Source of the DNA: Treponema sp.
GTDB lineage: Bacteria > Spirochaetota > Spirochaetia > Treponematales > Breznakiellaceae
Length of the DNA stretch: 8,869 nucleotides
Reading direction: 5' to 3'
Assembly (NCBI GenBank): GCA_031275035.1
Contig: JAISPH010000237.1
Coordinates: 1-8,869 of the forward strand
Part shown: in pieces, positions 4,192 through 8,869 of the stretch
Numbering within the stretch: the first letter of the stretch is position 1
Layout: each line of letters begins with the position of its first letter
Made by a program: the position numbers and the translations under genes
The notes under the pieces: generated by a model
What the model was told of the DNA's origin: nothing
Databases searched by the model: none
Seen by the model: the letters and a program-made list of their open reading frames with translations, nothing else

Positions 4192-6732
4192 TCACTCCCA
4201 GTTTGCCGTGGTATCCCCCACGCCGCCCGCGGAACTCTCCTCGTATGTCCAGGCGCCGTCGCTATATTGGGCGTAGAGATTAACCGTTGTGCCCGCGGTG
4301 GAGTTACGTTTTTTACCAAGATGAAGATAAACCGCATGGCCGTTGCCGCTTGTCGCGGTATTTTCGGTACTGCCCTCGGTGTAGGTGGTATCCGTATCAC
4401 CGTAAATTGCCCCGCCTTTTTTGAGGAAGGTTCCATTCATGACATACACCCCGCCGCCGTAGCGGGCCGTATTGCCGCTTACCAAGGCGTTGTCCTGCAT
4501 CGTGAAGGTTCCACTTGAACCGAAATACACCCCACCGCCGCCGGAGGAGGAGAAGGAGACCGTATTGCCGCTTACCGAGGCGTTGTCCTCCATGGTGAAG
4601 CTTCCACCCTGGACATACACCCCGCCGCCGTAGTAGAGGGCCGTATTGTTACTTACCGAGGCGTTGTCCTGCATCGTGAAGGATCCACCTGAATAGACAT
4701 ACACCCCGCCGCCATTATCGGAGGTTCTATAATTCCTCGTTATAAGGCTGTCCCGGCGCATTTCCAGGGTCCCGTTTACGGCGACCAGCGAATCGGTATT
4801 GCCGGTCTCACTGGTATTTCCCTGCCCCCGTAGGGTAATATTCTCCACGGCCAGCGTAACGTTGCTACTGACCGTAAAAAGGCTCCCTGTACCGGAAAGC
4901 TGTACGATCCGTCCGCTGCCGTTACCTTTTATGGTAATACTCACATTGGTTTTACCGGAATAGCCAAGGGTCCGGGCCGGCATGGCTGTATTTTGGTACA
5001 CGATGATCGTATACGCGGTATTGTTTGCAACATTGGCATTCAGCCAGGTAAACGCGCCTTCAAGGCTGGTAATACTTGGTTCCGGATTTGCGGCGCTGCC
5101 GACGTACAACACAGCGGGCGGCGTTGTTACCGGATCGTAATACCAAACCGCAAAACTACCGCCCGCTCCGCCCGCGCCCTCCACCTTGAGGTACACGATC
5201 CCGTCAAGGCCGCTCAACGTCTCCGGCGCCGTCCATCCTTCAGTTTTATCCCCAAAGACAAGACCGCCGTCCCCGGTGTAGGCGCTTACCACGGCCGGAA
5301 GGGTTTTGCTCCCGTCCCCCTGGGGAGCGGCGCCGTTCCACTGAACCCGGTAGGCCGCGCCGGCAGCCGCGGTAAACGTGTACCATTGCGCTTCCCCGGC
5401 GTTCAGGGTTCCCTCCGCCCAAACTGTTTCGGTAAGGCTTACCGCCGGCGGCGGGGATGCCGAAACCATGGGGGACTTCTCCCCTTCGCCCAGGGCATTG
5501 TATGCGGAAACCCGGTAATGGTAGGTTACTCCTGATAACACCAGGGTATCCGTATAGAGGGCACCAGAAAGGTCTCCCCCGATCTGGTTATAACCGGCGG
5601 CGGGATCGGTGGTCCGGTAGAGCCGGTATCCGGCGGCCCCCGGTACGGTGTTCCAGGTGACTATGTTCCTGGGAACCGGCAAGGCGTTTACCGACAGGTT
5701 GATCCCTTCCTGGGGGGGCAGTTCCGCCGGGTTGTAGTAGCGCAGCGCGTAAGAGCCCGCATCGGCGCCGTCTGCCCCTTGCACCCGGAGGTATACCGCC
5801 CCCTGTACGCCGGATACCGCTTCCGGCGATACCCAGCCGGTGGTTTTGTTTTCAAAAATGAAGGTGTTGTCCCCGGTGTAGGCGCTTACCACGGCCGGAA
5901 GGGTCTTGGTTCCGTCCCCCTGGGGGGCCGCTCCGTTCCACTGAACCCGGTAGGCCGCGCCGGCAGCCGCGCTAAACGTGTACCAGCGGACTTCGCCGGG
6001 GCCGAGGGTCTGTTCCTCCCACCGGTTATATGTCAGATTGCCGACCAGACGGAAATCGTGCTCGAAAAAACAATACTCCACCGGGCTTTCCTGGTAGGGG
6101 TAGATGTGGAGGGCTTCGGTCCGGCCCGCCCGCCGGTCTCCCAGGCTCAGACCGATGTTCATAAGGTACTGGCCGGTGGGAAGATTCAGCACGCCGGAAG
6201 TAAGCGCGCCGGATTGCAGATTGATGGTTCCGCCGCTTATTGTTCCGCCCTCCGCCGTGGTAACAACGAGATTCCCCGTTGCCCCCGGGGGAAGGGTAAT
6301 GGCATAGCGGAAACTTCCGGCCTCGCCGGAAACCGGGGAGAGGGTGATGTTTGCCGGAGCGGTTTGCCCGATGTTTACGGTTACGGAGGCGCTGCCCCGG
6401 GCCAGGGGGAAAGCGGCCCCTTCCGTCCCGGTAAAGGCGGTGGCGGTAATTGTCCAGTTTCCGGCGGCAAGGGCTACGAGGTGAGGGCCGCCGGAGTTCA
6501 ACGCGAGCGGTTCACGGGCTTCCGGGCCGCTGAAGGTCAGTTCATACCTGCTTACACCGGGGAGGACAGGGTAGATGGTGCGGGCCGTACTGTCGAAGGG
6601 GGTTTCAATCCGCACTTCGGCATAGGCGCCTTCGGGGCCGGGTTCCGGCGGCGGCTCCAGGGGGTTTAGACAGCCGGTTAACACAAGCGCCGCGGCCAGC
6701 AGCGCTGACAATACTTTGATATGACTTTTCAT
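4192..6732 (-). CDS. Large surface lipoprotein with PPC-like, FnIII and beta-helix repeat regions
   Basis: The product is 846 aa from the ATG at 6732, which has GAGGAGG 6 nt upstream. A longer reading from 6795 would put the signal peptide inside the protein and overlap the previous gene. Residues 1-21 are a lipoprotein signal (MKSHIKVLSALLAAALVLTG, then Cys21 of the LTGC lipobox), followed by a Pro-rich spacer. Residues about 35-225 form an unassigned beta-rich domain. Two PPC-like domains (WYTFSAAAGAAYRVQWNG type, cores at about 249-288 and 449-488) flank one fibronectin III domain (about 344-428). From about residue 541 to the end is a beta-helix-like region. There, GGGVYV..GSFTM.DNASVSGNT is repeated four times, and the C-terminus reads GDTDTTYTEGSTENTATSGN and then GHAVYLHLGKKRNSTAG. 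It is probably anchored on a membrane and exposed for adhesion or polysaccharide contact, though no catalytic motif was seen. It is co-transcribed with the FnIII gene upstream. Confidence 0.85.
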   Translation of the reverse strand: MKSHIKVLSALLAAALVLTGCLNPLEPPPEPGPEGAYAEVRIETPFDSTARTIYPVLPGVSRYELTFSGPEAREPLALNSGGPHLVALAAGNWTITATAFTGTEGAAFPLARGSASVTVNIGQTAPANITLSPVSGEAGSFRYAITLPPGATGNLVVTTAEGGTISGGTINLQSGALTSGVLNLPTGQYLMNIGLSLGDRRAGRTEALHIYPYQESPVEYCFFEHDFRLVGNLTYNRWEEQTLGPGEVRWYTFSAAAGAAYRVQWNGAAPQGDGTKTLPAVVSAYTGDNTFIFENKTTGWVSPEAVSGVQGAVYLRVQGADGADAGSYALRYYNPAELPPQEGINLSVNALPVPRNIVTWNTVPGAAGYRLYRTTDPAAGYNQIGGDLSGALYTDTLVLSGVTYHYRVSAYNALGEGEKSPMVSASPPPAVSLTETVWAEGTLNAGEAQWYTFTAAAGAAYRVQWNGAAPQGDGSKTLPAVVSAYTGDGGLVFGDKTEGWTAPETLSGLDGIVYLKVEGAGGAGGSFAVWYYDPVTTPPAVLYVGSAANPEPSITSLEGAFTWLNANVANNTAYTIIVYQNTAMPARTLGYSGKTNVSITIKGNGSGRIVQLSGTGSLFTVSSNVTLAVENITLRGQGNTSETGNTDSLVAVNGTLEMRRDSLITRNYRTSDNGGGVYVYSGGSFTMQDNASVSNNTALYYGGGVYVQGGSFTMEDNASVSGNTVSFSSSGGGGVYFGSSGTFTMQDNALVSGNTARYGGGVYVMNGTFLKKGGAIYGDTDTTYTEGSTENTATSGNGHAVYLHLGKKRNSTAGTTVNLYAQYSDGAWTYEESSAGGVGDTTANWE
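4443..4715 (-). repeat. Four coding repeats of the beta-helix region
   Basis: Four units of 81-90 bp each encode GGGVYV, a short variable turn, (S/T)FTM(Q/E)DNA and (S/L)VS(G/N)NT. The anchor CATACACCCCGCCGCC or a variant on the plus strand begins at about 4443, 4524, 4614 and 4698. Each unit would be one or more rungs of a parallel beta-helix. Unit length varies only in the turn, and always in multiples of 3. Confidence 0.8.
5269..5385 (-). repeat. Direct repeat copy A (second PPC-like core)
   Basis: This 117-bp stretch matches 5869-5985 with about seven mismatches by eye and encodes the WYTFTAAAGAAYRVQWNGAA-type core. The copies are exactly 600 bp apart in the same frame. DNA identity is far higher here than in the flanks of the two domains. 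Confidence 0.85.
5869..5985 (-). repeat. Direct repeat copy B (first PPC-like core)
   Basis: This is the partner of 5269-5385. The sharp edges of the similarity suggest partial duplication or gene conversion between the two PPC-like domains, rather than slow divergence of whole domains. Confidence 0.85.
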
Positions 6733-6738
6733 GCCCAG

Positions 6739-6745
6739 CCTCCTC
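6739..6745 (-). promoter_or_regulatory. Shine-Dalgarno overlapping the upstream stop codon
   Basis: GAGGAGG lies 6 nt before the lipoprotein ATG (6732) and shares GA with the TGA stop (6746-6744) of the FnIII gene. The layout indicates translational coupling and fixes the lipoprotein start. Confidence 0.8.
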
Positions 6746-8869
6746 AATCGTATACGGTAAAGGGTATGATCCGGGAATACAAAACGCCGTTCCATTTACC
6801 CGTAAAGGTGACGGAATGGGTCTGTACCGGATAAGCGGCGGCGGCCAGGGTTATGCCGGTTCCGCTGCCGGGAATTCCCTGGGCGGTATCGCCGTCCACA
6901 TACCAGACAACGGCGGTATAACCTGTTGCCGCGCTCAGGGAGAGGTTCTGCGGCCTGCCTGCGGCGCCGGTTTTTGAAATGCCGTTTACGCCGTCGCTGC
7001 CGTTTATGGTAACTTCGTTATAGTTAAAACCGATGCTTATGGAAGCGTATGCGGCGTTTGACGGCGTACCGCTCGCGGCAGGGCTAAAGCCGCTGACGCC
7101 GCCGCTGTTTTTCGCCCTGATCCACACATAGTAGGTGGTTCCGTTGACAAGGCCGCTGATGGTTTTGGCAAGGGCTCCGCTTATGTCCCCGCCGTTCTTT
7201 GAAGCGGCGGCGCTGTCGTTGACGGTTGCGATCCATACCTCGTAGGCCGATGCGCCGGCAACCGCATCCCAGCTTACCGTCAACTGGTTGTTCCCCGGAT
7301 TTGCCGCCGGCGCGGCGGGGGTTCCCAGGGGCGTACCGCTTGCGGCGGGGCTAAAGCCGCTGACGCCGCTGCTGTTTTTTGCTTTGACCCAGACATAGCA
7401 GGCGGTCCCGTTGTTCAGGCCGGTAATCACCGTTTGGGTTATTCCGCCGCTTATGTCCCCGCCCTGTTGAGACGCGGCGGCGCTGTTATTGACGTTTGCG
7501 ATCCACACTTCGTAAGAGAGGGCGCCTTCCACCGCGGTCCAGCTTACCGTCAACCGGCCGTTCCCCGCGCTTACCAGAGGAGCGCTTGAGGGAGCGGCGG
7601 GGGTCGCCGCAAAGGTCGAGGGTTTTGCGCTTGCCCTGGGGCTAAAACCGCTTGTCCCCCTAGCGTTTTTGGCTTTGACCCACACATAATAGGTGGTTTC
7701 ATTGGCAAGGCCCGTGATCGTCGTTTGGGTTATTCCGCCGCTTATGTCCCCGCCGCGTTTGGACGCATCCACGGAACTGTCCGATGTTCCGGCCCAGACT
7801 TCGTAGGCTTCGGCCATTTCAACGGGCCGCCAGATAACCGTCAACTCCCCGCTGCCGGGGCTTAGGTCAGGCGCGCCGGGAGCGGCGGGGGGCGTGGTGG
7901 GCTGCTGGGGGCGGCCGGTTTCAATCTGGCTGTAATCGCTTGGGCCATTACTGTTTCTCGCCCTTACCCAGACATAATAGTTAGAGTTATTGGTAAGGCC
8001 GTCGATAAGCGCATTGGTTTCCGCCGTTGTCGTATGGGGCGAGGCAGGGCGCGTTGTTGACGAACTGATATACACGTCGTAAGAGTCTGCGCCGGCGGCG
8101 GGTTCCCAGGTAAGGGTAAGCCGGCCGTTTCCCGATATGACCGTAAGGCCGGTGGGGGTCTGGGGCGTTTCCAAGGCCGGCCAGGGAGTACGGCGGACAG
8201 GAGGGCTGAATTCGCTGGCGCCGTATCCGTTAGCCGCTTTTATCCAAATAGTATAAGCGCTTTTGTTGGTAAGCCCGGTTATAACCGTTACCGTGGTGTG
8301 TCCCGGCACGGTTTTAGACGGCTTATCCGGCGGGATCCCGGAGGTACTGAGATATACCTCGTAGGTTTCCGCGTCTTTAACCCCCAGCCACCAGAGGGTT
8401 ATGAGACCATCCCCGGCAGTTGCGGAGGGAAGGCCTGGCGCTTCCGGTATGGTTTCCCCGTCCGGGGGCGGGATGTTTTCCGGCTTAATTTCCGTTTCGG
8501 CAATTAAGCCCGCGGCGGCGCCGTCAAAATAGAGGCGGTAAATATGTCCGGCTTCAAAATTGCCGAATGATTCAAGCCCGAAAGTATTCACTCCGGCCCG
8601 CAGGGCATAGACCAAAGCCGTGCCCGGAACAATTTTGTAAACCGCCTTTTCCCCGCTGTTTACCACCGCCGAGTCCGGCGAGTTATCCGGTCTCAGGGGA
8701 GTATTGCTCTTGAGCAGTTGAAACGAATAGGAGGACAAATTTTGTATGACAAGATAACTGTCCCCCGACAATAATTCATCCGCCGATTCCAGGGCTTCCG
8801 CAAGGGCGGGTACGGGAATAATGGTCTTTTTGTTTTCGTCTATACGGACAGCGGTTTGATCTTTCCCCA
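6744..8869 (-). CDS. Surface protein with five fibronectin type III domains (5' end outside window)
   Basis: The frame is open from the right edge (first full codon at 8867) to TGA at 6746-6744, 707 residues visible. A TTG at 8771 could look like a start but lies inside the open frame with no SD, so the true start is beyond the window. The visible N-terminal part (SYLVIQNLSSYSFQLLKSNT, then GEKAVYKIVPGTALVYALRAG) is an unassigned beta-rich domain. Five FnIII domains follow (about 8444 down to 7059). Each has LT(V/L)xW, YEVW or YDVY, ITGL.N.T.YYVWV(K/R)AKN and GFSPAASGTP. The C-terminal part (SISIGFNYNEVTINGSDGVN...YSRIIPFTVYD) is another beta domain of a kind I associate with treponemal lipoproteins. 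No catalytic motif was found. An export signal would lie outside the window. It is probably a cell-surface or extracellular binding protein, expressed with the lipoprotein 11 nt downstream. Confidence 0.85.
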   Translation of the reverse strand, partial: GKDQTAVRIDENKKTIIPVPALAEALESADELLSGDSYLVIQNLSSYSFQLLKSNTPLRPDNSPDSAVVNSGEKAVYKIVPGTALVYALRAGVNTFGLESFGNFEAGHIYRLYFDGAAAGLIAETEIKPENIPPPDGETIPEAPGLPSATAGDGLITLWWLGVKDAETYEVYLSTSGIPPDKPSKTVPGHTTVTVITGLTNKSAYTIWIKAANGYGASEFSPPVRRTPWPALETPQTPTGLTVISGNGRLTLTWEPAAGADSYDVYISSSTTRPASPHTTTAETNALIDGLTNNSNYYVWVRARNSNGPSDYSQIETGRPQQPTTPPAAPGAPDLSPGSGELTVIWRPVEMAEAYEVWAGTSDSSVDASKRGGDISGGITQTTITGLANETTYYVWVKAKNARGTSGFSPRASAKPSTFAATPAAPSSAPLVSAGNGRLTVSWTAVEGALSYEVWIANVNNSAAASQQGGDISGGITQTVITGLNNGTACYVWVKAKNSSGVSGFSPAASGTPLGTPAAPAANPGNNQLTVSWDAVAGASAYEVWIATVNDSAAASKNGGDISGALAKTISGLVNGTTYYVWIRAKNSGGVSGFSPAASGTPSNAAYASISIGFNYNEVTINGSDGVNGISKTGAAGRPQNLSLSAATGYTAVVWYVDGDTAQGIPGSGTGITLAAAAYPVQTHSVTFTGKWNGVLYSRIIPFTVYD
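7059..8444 (-). repeat. Tandem array of five FnIII-coding repeats
   Basis: Approximate plus-strand extents in protein order are 8186-8444, 7915-8170, 7618-7890, 7326-7605 and 7059-7322. The last two units are very similar at DNA level. For example, GGCGTACCGCT(T/C)GCGGC followed by GGGCTAAAGCCGCTGACGCC recurs 267 bp (89 codons) apart. The first two units are more diverged and lack the AAAS..GGDISG insert shared by the last three. This indicates stepwise expansion from the C-terminal side. Confidence 0.85.

Noticed and set aside
3997..4518. Plus-strand open frame of 173 codons spanning the module border
   Set aside because: It crosses two minus-strand genes of different base composition, has no SD, and is cysteine-rich shadow sequence with no domain.
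4443..4715. Regular spaced repeats resembling a CRISPR array
   Set aside because: The units are in-frame coding repeats of a beta-helix protein, with variable unit length and no unique spacers.
5779..6669. Long plus-strand open frame opposite the lipoprotein gene
   Set aside because: It is a shadow of GC-rich repeats on the minus strand. Its repeated peptide (VPGVGAYHGRKG) mirrors the PPC-like repeat.
6733..6795. Upstream extension of the lipoprotein (21 residues from 6795)
   Set aside because: It would overlap the end of the FnIII gene and bury the lipoprotein signal peptide. The ATG at 6732 has a proper SD.

Overview
The window looks like chromosomal DNA of a host-associated treponeme (Spirochaetota), possibly of the termite-gut type. 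This is an inference from style. The evidence is a moderately GC-rich coding background, a large lipoprotein made of repeats of the GGGVYV / SVSGNTA kind, a fibronectin-III-rich surface protein beside it, and a long U32-family protein. No rRNA, tRNA, CRISPR array or transposase gene was seen.

Layout. Positions 1-187 (+) hold the C-terminal end of a single-stranded DNA-binding protein. It converges on a 702-aa radical-free, Fe-S-type U32 family protein (219-2327, -, RlhA/TrhP-like). One GC-rich hairpin (204-235) lies between them and contains the U32 stop codon. The U32 gene diverges from trxA thioredoxin (2480-2803, +). Two good sigma70-like promoters, one per direction, interlock in the same AT-rich 35 bp, and trxA has a leader with mutually exclusive hairpins. 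Positions 2800-3110 carry two tandem, hairpin-rich units bounded by similar terminal inverted repeats. Unit 1 has CTAG at both ends, and the trxA stop codon lies in the first CTAG. This resembles a MITE or dispersed-repeat insertion.

Positions 3111-4165 are a clearly AT-richer island read on the minus strand. It holds a short leader ORF, a small conserved-type protein that needs a -1 frameshift at an A-AAA-AAG heptamer, an unrecognised 115-aa gene with a strong Shine-Dalgarno, and a decayed gene in shifting frames that runs up to the repeats. This is probably a small acquired and partly decaying module.

Positions 4192-8869 (-) are a two-gene operon for cell-surface proteins. First in transcription order is a 5'-truncated protein with five fibronectin type III domains (6744-8869). 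It is followed after 11 nt by an 846-aa lipoprotein (4192-6732) with two PPC-like domains around one FnIII domain and a C-terminal parallel beta-helix-like repeat region. No terminator separates this operon from the AT-rich module downstream, so read-through is possible.

The most unusual items are the frameshifted small gene with its overlapping leader ORF, the tandem TIR units at CTAG, and the interlocked trxA/U32 promoters. I did not find a convincing new multi-gene system, but the 3287-4143 cluster is the best candidate region.
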